Assembly: GCA_913060555.1 (NCBI GenBank)
Contig: CAJXRS010000012.1
Coordinates: forward strand, 1-41,282
Direction: 5' to 3'
DNA from: an uncultured Gammaproteobacteria bacterium
Lineage (GTDB): Bacteria > Pseudomonadota > Gammaproteobacteria > Pseudomonadales > Porticoccaceae
Length of the DNA stretch: 41,282 nucleotides
Both the position numbers and the translations under genes were made by a program. Under the pieces are notes generated by a model. The model did not search any database. It was not told the DNA's origin and was given only the letters and a program-made list of their open reading frames with translations. Positions 26,915-35,821 of the stretch are shown in pieces. Within the stretch, counting starts at the first letter, position 1. Every line of letters begins with the position of its first letter.

Positions 26915-27678
26915 CGGCGCCGGATTGGACTCGGACCCTCGCGGCCGTGTGGCGGCCGCGCTCGGTGGGCCTGCGCCCGGTGCGGCGCCTGGATCCAGTG
27001 CGCCTGGACGATCTGCTGGGCATCGATTTCCAGAAGACAGAACTCGTGCGCAATACCGAAGCCCTGCTCGCCGGCCGTCCGGCCCACAATGCGTTGCTGT
27101 GGGGCAGTCGCGGTACCGGCAAGTCCTCGTTGATCAAGGCCCTGCTCAATGCCTATGCCCCCGAGGGGCTGCGCCTGATCGAGATGGATCAGGATCACCT
27201 GGCTGACCTGCCCGAGGTGGTCGACGACCTCTCGGCGTTGCCCCAGCGTTTCATCCTCTTCTGCGATGATCTGTCCTTTGAAACCGAGGAGACCGCCTAC
27301 AAGCATCTCAAGAGCATCCTCGAGGGATCGATCGAACTGCCGCCAGACAATGTCCTCGTCTACGCCACTTCCAATCGCCGGCATCTGGTGGCCGAGCCAC
27401 GCGCCGACAACCACGGGGTGGAGCTGTTGGAAGGGGAGTTGCACTATGGAGATGCCGTCGAGGAGCGCCTTTCGCTGGCCGATCGCTTCGGTCTCTGGTT
27501 GTCTTTCTATCCCAACAGCCAACAGCAGTACCTGGAGATCATCGACCACCTGTTTGCGGACTTCCGCGGTGATCGCGAGGCGCTGCATCGCAGTGCCTGC
27601 CAGTTCGCGCTGGCGCGGGCCTCGCGCAGCGGCCGCACGGCGCGCCAGTTCTGGCTGGAGCGGCAGCGTCCGGAGTGA
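26911..27678 (+). CDS. DUF815-family AAA-type ATPase
   Basis: The 255-aa protein has Walker A GSRGTGKSS (residues 65-73) and Walker B FILFCDDLSFE (D119-D120), with YATSNRRHL as a sensor-1-like segment and FWLERQR at the C-terminus. It matches the DUF815 family of predicted P-loop ATPases with no established function. It is translationally coupled to the VanZ-like gene and converges with holA, leaving 14 nt between the stops. I do not assign a function. Confidence 0.87.
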   Translation: MTAPDWTRTLAAVWRPRSVGLRPVRRLDPVRLDDLLGIDFQKTELVRNTEALLAGRPAHNALLWGSRGTGKSSLIKALLNAYAPEGLRLIEMDQDHLADLPEVVDDLSALPQRFILFCDDLSFETEETAYKHLKSILEGSIELPPDNVLVYATSNRRHLVAEPRADNHGVELLEGELHYGDAVEERLSLADRFGLWLSFYPNSQQQYLEIIDHLFADFRGDREALHRSACQFALARASRSGRTARQFWLERQRPE

Positions 27679-27692
27679 AGCCCCCACGCCGC

Positions 27693-28742
27693 TCAGGGGC
27701 GGTCGCTGTCCAGTCCGATGCGCAGATTGACCGGATGAATGGCGCTGCGACCGCAGAGTCCGAGCAGAATATCCTGCAGATCGTCCCAGGGATCCGCCTG
27801 GCGCACGCCTTTGATGGCGCGATCGGCGGCACCCAGCTGGCGCAGCAGTAGTTCGGTCCGCGCCGTGCCGAGGCGTGCGGCGGCGGCGCGGAACTGGCTG
27901 CGGCGGCTTTCCCACACGCCGAGTTGGGCGAGCGTTTCGTCGCGGAGCGCGCCCCGGTGGCAGGCGCGGGCGAGCGTGCGCAGATCCCGGCCCAGCGCCC
28001 AACACACCCGTAGTGGTGCCACGCCCTCTTCGCGCAGTCCGCGCAGGGACCGGCAGGCGCCCTGGACATCGCCCTCCAGTGCGCGGTCGATCATCTCGAA
28101 TAGATTGAAACGGGCCGAATCGGCCACCGCCGTGGATACCGCATCGGCGTCCAGCGTGCCCGGCGGCGCCAGCAGGCGCAGCTTTTCCACCTCCTGGGCG
28201 GCGGCCAGCAGGTTGCCTTCGACCCGCTCGGCGAGCAGTTCCACCGCCGGCCGGGTCGCTGAGATGCCGGCGCCGCGCAGGCGGGCGGCGATCCAGTCGG
28301 GCAGGTCAGCCGGCTTTACCGGCCAGACCGCGATCCAGGCTCCGGTCTTCTCGCAGGCCTTGACCCAGGCCGAGCGCTGCGCGGCGCGATCCAGCCGGGG
28401 CCCGGTCACCAGGAGCAGCAACTCCTCTCCGGCCTGCGCGCAGAGCTCCGTCAGCGTACTGCTGGCGGGTTCCCCGGGTTTTGCGGAGTGCAGGCGGATC
28501 TCGATTACCTTGCGTTCGGCGAACAGCGAACGGGCTCCGGCCTCCGCAGCCAGCGCTGGCCAGTCGAACTGGCGGCCCTGGGTATCGTGCACCTGACGCT
28601 CCGTGAAGCCACGGGCGCGCGCCGCGGCGCGGATCCGGTCGCTGCTTTCCTGGATCAACAGGGGTTCGTCCCCGGTCACCAGGTAGACGGGCGCCAGGGT
28701 TTTTTCGAGGTGGCTGGCGAGGTTCTCAGGGCGCAGGCGCAT
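27693..28742 (-). CDS. holA: DNA polymerase III delta subunit
   Basis: The 349-aa protein is the clamp-loader wrench that opens the beta clamp. It begins MRLRPENLASHLEKTLAPVYLVTGDEPLL and has LLLVTGPRLDRAAQRSAW, GNLLAAAQEVEKLRLLAPPG, and the C-terminal domain with VCWALGRDLRTLARA. The ATG at 28742 fits the family start and overlaps the end of lptE by 17 nt. The nadD and rsfS genes that often follow holA are not here; a convergent DUF815 gene takes that place. Confidence 0.93.
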   Translation of the reverse strand: MRLRPENLASHLEKTLAPVYLVTGDEPLLIQESSDRIRAAARARGFTERQVHDTQGRQFDWPALAAEAGARSLFAERKVIEIRLHSAKPGEPASSTLTELCAQAGEELLLLVTGPRLDRAAQRSAWVKACEKTGAWIAVWPVKPADLPDWIAARLRGAGISATRPAVELLAERVEGNLLAAAQEVEKLRLLAPPGTLDADAVSTAVADSARFNLFEMIDRALEGDVQGACRSLRGLREEGVAPLRVCWALGRDLRTLARACHRGALRDETLAQLGVWESRRSQFRAAAARLGTARTELLLRQLGAADRAIKGVRQADPWDDLQDILLGLCGRSAIHPVNLRIGLDSDRP

Positions 28743-29319
28743 CGCCGGTGGGCCTGGGGCCGATGCGCTGCAGATAGCTGATGATCTGCCGTACCAGGTT
28801 GGCCCGCATTTCGCGGCGCAGTAATTGCGCCTCGTCGTCGGCGGCAAGGACGTCGTCTTCGTTGTATTCGAATATCCGATCGTCGCGTACCATCGCGGGC
28901 GGAATGACCTCGCTGCCGTCCTGGGCCAGCACGGTGAACCGCACCTCCTCGATCAGTTCCAGCTCGGAGATGCGCGCGCGGCCGCTGAGGGTTGCGGTGC
29001 GCTTGCGGGATTTCTGATCGAGCACCACCAGGCTGTATTGCGCGGCATTGGCGTTGTCCTGCACCGCGATGCCCAGGGCTTCCAGATCGCGCTGCAGTTC
29101 GCGCAGCAATTCGGCGTCCACCGGACGGCCGCCGATATGCAGGCTGTCGACGTGCTGGGGGGTGTCGCCCTGACCGCGCAGCTGCCAGCCGCAGCCGCCC
29201 AGGGCGGCGATCAACAGCACCAGCAGCCAGACGCCACCGGTGGCTCCGGGTCGGCACCGGGAAAGAAATAGGTCTGGGGCCATGAGCAGTTTCCGGTTGG
29301 TGGGCGGTGACTCGGACAT
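28726..29319 (-). CDS. lptE: LPS-assembly lipoprotein LptE
   Basis: The product (197 aa from ATG 29319) is the lipoprotein plug of the LptD barrel. A hydrophobic stretch WLLVLLIAALGGC ends in the lipobox with the lipidated C43, followed by the family hallmark GWQLRG. The body has RTATLSGRARISELELIEEVRF and ends with a short proline-rich tail. The first ATG overlaps the leuS stop (TGATG); ATG 29283, with GGAAA upstream, would give a more usual 30-residue signal peptide and is a real alternative. Confidence 0.92.
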   Translation of the reverse strand: MSESPPTNRKLLMAPDLFLSRCRPGATGGVWLLVLLIAALGGCGWQLRGQGDTPQHVDSLHIGGRPVDAELLRELQRDLEALGIAVQDNANAAQYSLVVLDQKSRKRTATLSGRARISELELIEEVRFTVLAQDGSEVIPPAMVRDDRIFEYNEDDVLAADDEAQLLRREMRANLVRQIISYLQRIGPRPTGDAPAP

Positions 29320-31778
29320 CAGTCGGTGACGATATTGATCAGTCGCCGGGGCACGAGAATGACTTTACGGATGCTTTTGTCGGCGGTAAAGCGCGTCACA
29401 TTGGGCTCTGCCAATGCCTGTCTTTCGATGGCGCCGCGCTCGGTGTCGGCCGCCACTTCCAGCTGGCCGCGCAGTTTGCCGTTCACCTGGATGGCCAGGG
29501 TAATGCTGTCCTCGACCAGGGCCTCGGAGTCCGCTTGCGGCCAGGGCGCGTCCACCAGGGGTTGAGCGTGGCCCAGGTGGCGCCACAGCTCCTGGGTGAC
29601 GTGCGGTGCCACCGGGCCCAGCAGAAGCACGGCGGCCTCCAGTGCTGCGCGCTCGACCGCCGCGGCCTGCGGGGCCCCAGCATCGAGGCGGGAGACCTCG
29701 TTGAGCAGCTCCATGACCGCGGCGATGGCGGTATTGAAGGTCTGGCGGCGGCCGAAGTCGTCGCTGACCTTGGCGATGGTGGCATGGGTCTTGCGGTGCA
29801 GGGCCCGCGCCGGTCCGTCGAGACGGGCGCGATCGAGCGCCGCGGGCGGATCGCGCTGCAGATGGGCATGGACCGCCTTCCAGAGGCGGCGCAGGAAGCG
29901 ATAGGCACCGGCGACGCCTTCATCGGACCACTCCAGGGATTGCTCCGGCGGCGCTGCGAACATGGTGAACAGGCGCACGGTATCGGCGCCGTAGCGATCG
30001 ATCAGTGCCTGGGGGTCGACGGTGTTGCCCTTGGACTTGGACATCTTGCTGCCGTCCTTGAGCACCATGCCCTGGCAGAGCAGCCGGGTGAAGGGTTCGT
30101 CCGAGGTCACCAGGCCTTCATCGCGCATCAGCTTGTGGAAGAAACGCGCATACAGCAGGTGCAGGATGGCGTGCTCGATGCCGCCCACGTATTGATCCAC
30201 CGGCAGCCAGTAGTTGGCCTGGCCGGGGTCGAGCATGCCCTCCCGGTAGTCGGGGCAGGTGAAGCGCGCGTAATACCAGGAGGACTCCATGAAGGTGTCG
30301 AAGGTGTCGGTCTCGCGCTGCAGCTCGCGGCCGTCGAGCAGCGCGCGCCGCCAGTCCGGGTCGGTCTTCAGCGGCGAGTGGACGCCGTCCATCACCACGT
30401 CTTCGGGCAGGAGTACCGGCAGGCGCTCGGCGGGCACCGGGATGACCTGATCAGCGCCCTCGTAGAGCATGGGGATGGGCGCGCCCCAGTAGCGCTGCCG
30501 GGACACGCCCCAGTCGCGCAGCCGGTAGTTGGTGGCCACTTCACCCCGGCCCTTGGCCGCCAGGGCTTCCGCGATGGCGTCGAAGGCGGCCTCGAAGGTG
30601 AGGCCGTCGAAGGTGCCGGAGTTGACCAGTACGCCCTTGTCGGTGAAGGCGCCGACGTCGAGGTCGCAGTCACCGTCGTCGTGCGGTGCGATGACCTGGC
30701 TGATGGGCAGGTCGTAGGCGGTGGCGAATTCCCAGTCGCGCTGGTCGTGGGCCGGCACCGCCATCACCGCGCCCGAGCCGTAGTCCATCAACACATAGTT
30801 GGCGATCCAGACCGGCAGCCGTTCGCCGGTGAGCGGGTGGATGGCCTGAATGCCGGTGGCACGGCCCTGTTTCGCCATGGTGGCGAGATCGGCCTCGGCC
30901 ATGGATTGGCGGCGGCACTGTTCGACAAACTCGGCCAGCTCCGGGTCGGTTGCGGCCAGCGCCCGGGTGATCGGATGTTCGGCGGCCAGGCTCAGATAGG
31001 TCACCCCCATCAGGGTGTCCGGTCTCGTGGTATAGACCTCCAGGGCTTGCTGCCCGGCGACCGCCTCGACGAGGTCGAAGCGGACGTTGACGCCGCGGCT
31101 CTTGCCGATCCAGTTGCGCTGCATGGCGCGCACCTGGTCCGGCCAGCCGTCGAGCTTGTCGAGATCGGCAAGCAGCTCCTCGGCATAGGCGGTGATGCGG
31201 ATGAACCACTGGGGGATCTCGCGGCGCTCGACCGGGGTATCGCAGCGCCAGCAGCAACCGTCGACCACCTGCTCGTTGGCGAGCACGGTCTGGTCGTTGG
31301 GACACCAGTTCACCGCGCTGGTCTTGTTGTAAACCAGGCCTTTGTCGTAGAGGCGGGTAAAGAACCATTGCTCCCAGCGGTAATAGTCGGGATCGCAGGT
31401 CGCCAGCTCGCGCTCCCAGTCGTAGCCGAACCCCAGGGCCTGCAGCTGGGTCTTCATGTAGGAGATATTGGATCGGGTCCAGCTCGCCGGCGCGGTGCGG
31501 TTCTGCAGGGCCGCGTTCTCGGCGGGCAGGCCGAAGGCGTCCCAGCCCATGGGCTGGAGGACATTCTTGCCCAGCATGCGCTGAAAGCGGCTGATCACGT
31601 CGGCGATGGTGTAGTTGCGCACATGACCCATGTGCAGCTTGCCGCTGGGATAAGGGAACATCGCCAGGCAGTAATACTTTTCCCGCCCCCGATCTGCGCT
31701 CACGGCAAAGCAGCGCTGGTCGCGCCATTGCTGCTGGACCCGGGCTTCGATGCGTTCGGGTTGGTACTGGTCTTCCAT
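29319..31778 (-). CDS. leuS: Leucyl-tRNA synthetase
   Basis: The 819-aa class Ia enzyme charges tRNA-Leu. HMGH at residues 49-52 and KMSKSKGN form the catalytic site. A zinc module lies in [12 protein letters not shown] / [11 protein letters not shown], and the CP1 editing domain contains [13 protein letters not shown] and the [17 protein letters not shown] loop. The C-terminus carries [14 protein letters not shown] and ends RLINIVTD. It contains no TTA, CTA or TCA codons, so a very long open frame exists on the other strand. It lies downstream of lnt and couples to lptE by a 1-nt overlap. Confidence 0.97.
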   Translation of the reverse strand: MEDQYQPERIEARVQQQWRDQRCFAVSADRGREKYYCLAMFPYPSGKLHMGHVRNYTIADVISRFQRMLGKNVLQPMGWDAFGLPAENAALQNRTAPASWTRSNISYMKTQLQALGFGYDWERELATCDPDYYRWEQWFFTRLYDKGLVYNKTSAVNWCPNDQTVLANEQVVDGCCWRCDTPVERREIPQWFIRITAYAEELLADLDKLDGWPDQVRAMQRNWIGKSRGVNVRFDLVEAVAGQQALEVYTTRPDTLMGVTYLSLAAEHPITRALAATDPELAEFVEQCRRQSMAEADLATMAKQGRATGIQAIHPLTGERLPVWIANYVLMDYGSGAVMAVPAHDQRDWEFATAYDLPISQVIAPHDDGDCDLDVGAFTDKGVLVNSGTFDGLTFEAAFDAIAEALAAKGRGEVATNYRLRDWGVSRQRYWGAPIPMLYEGADQVIPVPAERLPVLLPEDVVMDGVHSPLKTDPDWRRALLDGRELQRETDTFDTFMESSWYYARFTCPDYREGMLDPGQANYWLPVDQYVGGIEHAILHLLYARFFHKLMRDEGLVTSDEPFTRLLCQGMVLKDGSKMSKSKGNTVDPQALIDRYGADTVRLFTMFAAPPEQSLEWSDEGVAGAYRFLRRLWKAVHAHLQRDPPAALDRARLDGPARALHRKTHATIAKVSDDFGRRQTFNTAIAAVMELLNEVSRLDAGAPQAAAVERAALEAAVLLLGPVAPHVTQELWRHLGHAQPLVDAPWPQADSEALVEDSITLAIQVNGKLRGQLEVAADTERGAIERQALAEPNVTRFTADKSIRKVILVPRRLINIVTD

Positions 31779-31821
31779 CGCCGACGTCCGGTGAGGCGGC
31801 TGCGGGCCGCGAAAGCGCGGG

Positions 31822-31827
31822 ATTATA
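31822..31827 (-). promoter_or_regulatory. Consensus -10 box upstream of leuS
   Basis: On the minus strand TATAAT lies 43 nt before the leuS ATG in the 81-nt lnt-leuS gap. A clear -35 hexamer is absent; the lnt-stop palindrome (31849-31863) is centred about 41 nt upstream of the expected start site, where a class II activator would sit. Confidence 0.5.
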
Positions 31828-31848
31828 GAGGCAAAGCCCGGGGCCGAC

Positions 31849-31863
31849 CTAGTGGCCCACTAG
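31849..31863. repeat. 15-nt palindrome at the lnt stop codon (copy 2)
   Basis: On the plus strand this reads CTAGTGGCCCACTAG, identical to 23393-23407. On the lnt strand the stop TAG (31862-31860) is in the same place within the palindrome as in murU, and the pairing extends one more base each side (CCTAGTG, loop GGC, CACTAGG). Confidence 0.7.
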
Positions 31864-33368
31864 GCCGCCCGGCCTGTTCGCCTGCCGGTGCCCACCGCCG
31901 CGGCGGCCAGCAACACCGTGCACAGCACTATCAAGGGAGTCGATCGATAGCGGCTGAAGGGCGTGGCGCCGGTGCGCGGGGTCACGGATGTGCGCAGGAT
32001 CCCGGGTTGGAACTGCGGCAGTTCGGCGGCGATCCGGCCACGGCTGTCGACTACTGCGGTGATGCCGTCGTTGGTGGCGCGCAGCAGCGGTTTGCCGGTC
32101 TCCAGCGCACGCAGGCGCGCCATTTGGAGATGCTGGTGGGGGCCGATAGAGGCTCCGAACCAGGTGTCGTTGCTGACTGTGACCAGCAGCTGGGCATCAG
32201 CCGCAGTAGCCGCGACCAGATCCGGGTAGACGATCTCGTAGCAGATCGCCGCGGCCAGCCGGATCTGCCCGAGTTGCAACAGGGGCTGCTGCTCGGGGGC
32301 ACGGTTGAAGTCGGACATGGGCAGATCGAAGAACGCGATGGTGCCGCGCAGTACCGACTCCAGGGGGACGTATTCTCCGAAGGGCACCAGGCGACGTTTG
32401 CGGTAGCTGCCCTCGGCCGTGCCCAGGCCGATGAGGCCGTTGTATTGGCGCCCATCGAGCGGCTCGGCGAGGGGGATGCCGAGCAGCAGTCCGACCCCGG
32501 CATCCTGCGCCCAGCGCTGCTCGCGATCGAGAAAGGGCGCGACCTGGTGGCGAAAACGGGGAATGGCGGTCTCCGGCCAGATGATGAGGTCGGCGTCAGC
32601 CAGCCGCCGATTGGTAGCGGCGAAGTTGGCGAGGATCGCCGGTAGCTGGTCGGAGCTCCACTTCATGGTCAGCCCCTGGGCGGGTTGCACCAGCGCCACA
32701 TCGAGGGCGCCTCCGGCCGGCTGGGTCCAGGACCGCTGCTGCAGCCACCAGGCGCCGCTCCACAGGGCGGCGAGCAGTGCCCCACCCAGGGCTATGTCCG
32801 CCCAGCGGGCACGCGCCGCGATAGCGGCCAGCACAGCGCCGCCGAAGACCATGGCAAAGCTCAGGCCCAGAACCCCGGTCACGGGTGCCAGTCCGGCCAA
32901 GGGAGTGTCGATGGCGGCATAACCCAGGTAGAGCCAGGGAAAGCCGGTCAGTACCCAGCTGCGCAGCCACTCCCCGAGCACCCAGAGGGCCGGAAATCCG
33001 AGTAGCGCTGTGCGTGCGCGGCCGGGGTCGAGAAAACCGGCAAGCGCGAAGGGCAGGGCAAACAGCAGCGCCATACCGGCGCAGAACAGCGCGGTGAGCA
33101 ATGCCGCCAGCGGTGGCGAGGCCGCGCCATAGACGTGGATGCTGATGTAGATCCAGGAGGTGCCGATGCCGTAGAGCCCGGCGCCGAACCACCAGGCGAG
33201 GGCCAGCGCGGAACCCGGCCGGCGATCGCGGAGCAGGTAGCCCAGGAGGCCGGCGCACAGCGGCGCCAGCGGCCAGTAGCCGAAGGGGGCAAAGGCCAAC
33301 GGCAGTGTCGCCCCGCCGCACAGTGCCGCCGGGTAGTGCCAGCCCGGCGTGGTGTTGCGTCGGGTCAC
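31860..33368 (-). CDS. lnt: Apolipoprotein N-acyltransferase
   Basis: The 502-aa inner-membrane enzyme adds the third acyl chain to lipoproteins such as LptE. The N-terminal half has seven or eight membrane segments; the periplasmic nitrilase-like domain follows and one segment (TPLIVLCTVLLAAAAVG) ends the protein. The Glu-Lys-Cys triad is visible: E in IIWPETAIPRF, K in YRKRRLVPFGEYVP, C in AAAICYEIVYPD. The start is GTG at 33368, 3 nt after the corC stop. Confidence 0.95.
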   Translation of the reverse strand: MTRRNTTPGWHYPAALCGGATLPLAFAPFGYWPLAPLCAGLLGYLLRDRRPGSALALAWWFGAGLYGIGTSWIYISIHVYGAASPPLAALLTALFCAGMALLFALPFALAGFLDPGRARTALLGFPALWVLGEWLRSWVLTGFPWLYLGYAAIDTPLAGLAPVTGVLGLSFAMVFGGAVLAAIAARARWADIALGGALLAALWSGAWWLQQRSWTQPAGGALDVALVQPAQGLTMKWSSDQLPAILANFAATNRRLADADLIIWPETAIPRFRHQVAPFLDREQRWAQDAGVGLLLGIPLAEPLDGRQYNGLIGLGTAEGSYRKRRLVPFGEYVPLESVLRGTIAFFDLPMSDFNRAPEQQPLLQLGQIRLAAAICYEIVYPDLVAATAADAQLLVTVSNDTWFGASIGPHQHLQMARLRALETGKPLLRATNDGITAVVDSRGRIAAELPQFQPGILRTSVTPRTGATPFSRYRSTPLIVLCTVLLAAAAVGTGRRTGRAA

Positions 33369-33371
33369 GAT

Positions 33372-34214
33372 TCAGCCGGCTTCGGAGGCGGCTTCGCGCA
33401 CTACCCGCAGCTCGTGCAGCTGGCGCTCGTCACCGGCGATGACCGTGAAGCGCAGCCCCTCGACATCGACCTCATCGCCCACCTCCGGCAGCCGGCCGGC
33501 CTCCTGGCAGACCAGGCCGCCGATGGTATCGACTTCGCCGTCGTCGAGCCGGGTGCTCAGGTGGTCGTTGAAATCTTCGATGGTAGTGAGCGCTGCGACC
33601 AGGTAGCTGCCGTCAGCTTCGCGGCGGATGTCGCAGCCGGACTCGAGATCGGTCTCATCCTCGATATCGCCGACGATCTCCTCGAGGATGTCCTCGATGG
33701 TGATCAGCCCGGCGACGCCGCCGTACTCGTCTACCACCAGGGCCATGTGATAGCGCTGCTCGCGAAACTCGCGCAGCAGGATATCCAGACGTTTGGTCTC
33801 CGGCACAATGGTGGCCGGTCGCACCAGGTCCATCAGCCGGAAAGATTTCTCGCGGTCGAGCATCAGGGCGAGCAGGTCCTTGGCGAGCAGGATGCCGCGG
33901 ATATCGTCCAGGGACTCGCCGATCACCGGGTAGCGGGAGTGCTTGGATTCCACCACGCGCTCGAGGATCTGCTCCAATGTCATCTGCTGATGGATGACCA
34001 CCATTCGCGAGCGAGGGATCATGGTTTCGTGGGCCTGCCGGCTCGACAGCAGGAAGGCGCCCCGCATGATGTCGAACGACTGGCTGTCGAGCAGGGCCTC
34101 CCGATGCGCGGTCTCCAGCAGTTCGCCGAGGTCTTCGCGCGAGCGGAGGCGTGGTGCCAACAGGCGCGCGGCGCGTCTCAGCCAAGAGGGTCTGGCCCCG
34201 GGAGCCTCACTCAT
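33372..34214 (-). CDS. corC: CorC/HlyC-family CBS-domain protein
   Basis: The 280-aa protein has a tandem CBS pair (HETMIPRSRMVVIHQQMTLEQ with SRYPVIGESLDDIRGILLAKDLL, and RLMDLVRPATIVPETKRL with YHMALVVDEYGGVAGLITIEDILEEIVGDI in parts), then the CorC_HlyC domain (VDTIGGLVCQEAGRLPEVGDEV). It lacks the DUF21 membrane part, matching the short YbeX/CorC form associated with magnesium/cobalt efflux and, in E. coli, ribosome metabolism. Its ATG overlaps the ybeY stop by one base (TGATG). Confidence 0.93.
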   Translation of the reverse strand: MSEAPGARPSWLRRAARLLAPRLRSREDLGELLETAHREALLDSQSFDIMRGAFLLSSRQAHETMIPRSRMVVIHQQMTLEQILERVVESKHSRYPVIGESLDDIRGILLAKDLLALMLDREKSFRLMDLVRPATIVPETKRLDILLREFREQRYHMALVVDEYGGVAGLITIEDILEEIVGDIEDETDLESGCDIRREADGSYLVAALTTIEDFNDHLSTRLDDGEVDTIGGLVCQEAGRLPEVGDEVDVEGLRFTVIAGDERQLHELRVVREAASEAG

Positions 34215-34708
34215 CAGGTGCTACCAGCCGCCGCAGGCATGTCCCGGTAGGGCGGGGGAAAACCCAGTGCCCCCAGGATCTCGGTTTCCAGCGCTTCCAT
34301 GCGCCCGGCCTCGGCATCGTCCCGGTGGTCGTGGCCCAGCAGGTGCAAGGTGCCGTGCACCAGCATGTGCGCCCAGTGGGCGGCCGGCGCCTTGCCCTGC
34401 TCGATGGCTTCGCGGGCCACCACCGGGGCGCAGATCACCAGGTCGCCGAGCAGGGATTGGTCCATCCAGTCGGGTAGATCGGCGGGAAAGGCAAGCACAT
34501 TGGTGGCGCGCGCCTGGGCCGAATGCCGCAGGCGATAGCGGACGTTCAGCATCTGGCCTTCCGCCTCGTCGACAATGCGAACGCCGATCTCTGCGCTGCG
34601 CCGCCCCTGGTGGCGCAGCGTGGTTCGCACCCAGTGGCGCAGCCTGGCGGGTTCGGGTACCTCCTCTCCGGGGGAGCAGGCGCTGTCGATCGCAACGGAG
34701 ATGGTCAC
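34214..34708 (-). CDS. ybeY: Endoribonuclease YbeY (rRNA maturation factor)
   Basis: The 164-aa metalloprotein is needed for 16S 3'-end maturation and ribosome quality control. The zinc triad sits in HGTLHLLGHDH, residues H118, H122 and H128. Upstream are VRIVDEAEGQMLNVRYR and TNVLAFPAD. Its start overlaps phoH by four bases (ATGA) and its stop overlaps corC, so phoH-ybeY-corC are translationally linked. Confidence 0.95.
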   Translation of the reverse strand: MTISVAIDSACSPGEEVPEPARLRHWVRTTLRHQGRRSAEIGVRIVDEAEGQMLNVRYRLRHSAQARATNVLAFPADLPDWMDQSLLGDLVICAPVVAREAIEQGKAPAAHWAHMLVHGTLHLLGHDHRDDAEAGRMEALETEILGALGFPPPYRDMPAAAGST

Positions 34709-35715
34709 TGGCCCGGGTCTGGATCCGCGGCACCGCCTTCGTGGCGCTCATAGGCCTCGACGATGCGCTGCACCAAGGGGTGGCGTACCACATCCTTGGC
34801 AGCGAAATGGGTAAAGGCGATGCCATTGACGCCCCGGAGTACCTCGACTGCGTGCAGCAGGCCGGAGCGGACGCCGCGCGGCAGGTCGACCTGGGTGGTG
34901 TCTCCGGTGATCACCGCGGTCGACCCGAAGCCAATCCGGGTGAGAAACATCTTCATCTGTTCGCAGGTGGTGTTCTGCGCCTCGTCGAGGATGATGAAGG
35001 CATTGTTCAGGGTGCGGCCGCGCATATAGGCGAGGGGCGCGACCTCGATCACTTGGCGCTCGATCAGTTTGCCCACGGTTTCCACGCCGAGCATTTCGTA
35101 CAGGGCGTCATAGAGCGGGCGCAGGTAGGGGTCCACCTTCTGGGCGAGGTCGCCGGGCAGGAAGCCCAGCTTCTCTCCGGCCTCCACCGCGGGCCGCGCC
35201 AGCAGGATGCGTTCGACCTCCGAGCGCAGATAGGATTCCACTGCACAGGCCACTGCGAGGTAGGTTTTGCCGGTGCCCGCCGGACCCACGCCGAAGCTGA
35301 TGTCGTGGGTCTGGATGGTGCGGACATAGCGCTGCTGGTTGAGCCCGCGCGGGCGAATATGGCCTTTCTTGGTGCGAACCACGCCGAAACTGGTGACATT
35401 GTCGTCGCTTTCGGTGTCCGGTCTGTCCATGCACTGCTCCATGGCGGATTGTTGCAGGAAAACATGCACCTCGGCTGGGGTGAGCGTGCGGTCGTCCGAG
35501 GTTTCCTGGTAGAGCTGTCGTACCAGGGCCACCGCGGCGCCGGCGCGGGCGGTGTCGCCGTAGAAGGCGAACACATTGCCACGGCTGCGGATCTCGATAT
35601 CCAGGCGGTGCTCGATATGGCGAAGGTTTTCGTCGAACTGTCCGCAGAGGCTCGCGAGGCGACGGGTGTCGTGGGGTTCGAGCGTGAGGGTCTGAACAGC
35701 AGGCAGAGTATTCAA
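34705..35715 (-). CDS. phoH: PhoH-like ATPase
   Basis: The 336-aa protein is the PhoH-like protein found beside ybeY (YbeZ/PhoL in E. coli), thought to act with YbeY in rRNA processing. An N-terminal KH-like region is followed by Walker A GPAGTGKT at residues 144-151, FIILDEAQNTT as Walker B, and TGDTTQVDLP. The ATG at 35715 gives MNTLPAVQTLTLEP. A 106-nt gap with no clear promoter separates it from miaB. Confidence 0.93.
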   Translation of the reverse strand: MNTLPAVQTLTLEPHDTRRLASLCGQFDENLRHIEHRLDIEIRSRGNVFAFYGDTARAGAAVALVRQLYQETSDDRTLTPAEVHVFLQQSAMEQCMDRPDTESDDNVTSFGVVRTKKGHIRPRGLNQQRYVRTIQTHDISFGVGPAGTGKTYLAVACAVESYLRSEVERILLARPAVEAGEKLGFLPGDLAQKVDPYLRPLYDALYEMLGVETVGKLIERQVIEVAPLAYMRGRTLNNAFIILDEAQNTTCEQMKMFLTRIGFGSTAVITGDTTQVDLPRGVRSGLLHAVEVLRGVNGIAFTHFAAKDVVRHPLVQRIVEAYERHEGGAADPDPGQ

Positions 35716-35821
35716 GCGGGTTGCGGCGACGCCCGATCATCTGGGATGGGGCAAGAATAACCAGTTTGTCCGGCTGGGGGAATAGCACCCGGCGCACGGC
35801 TTGGCATCGCCCGGCGCCGGC

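Noticed and set aside
29307-32645. A 1112-codon open frame on the plus strand opposite leuS and most of lnt
   Set aside because: It is in exact antisense codon register with both genes; it stays open because they lack TTA, CTA and TCA codons, as expected in a GC-rich genome. The translation has no recognisable domain, and leuS and lnt carry full catalytic motifs.
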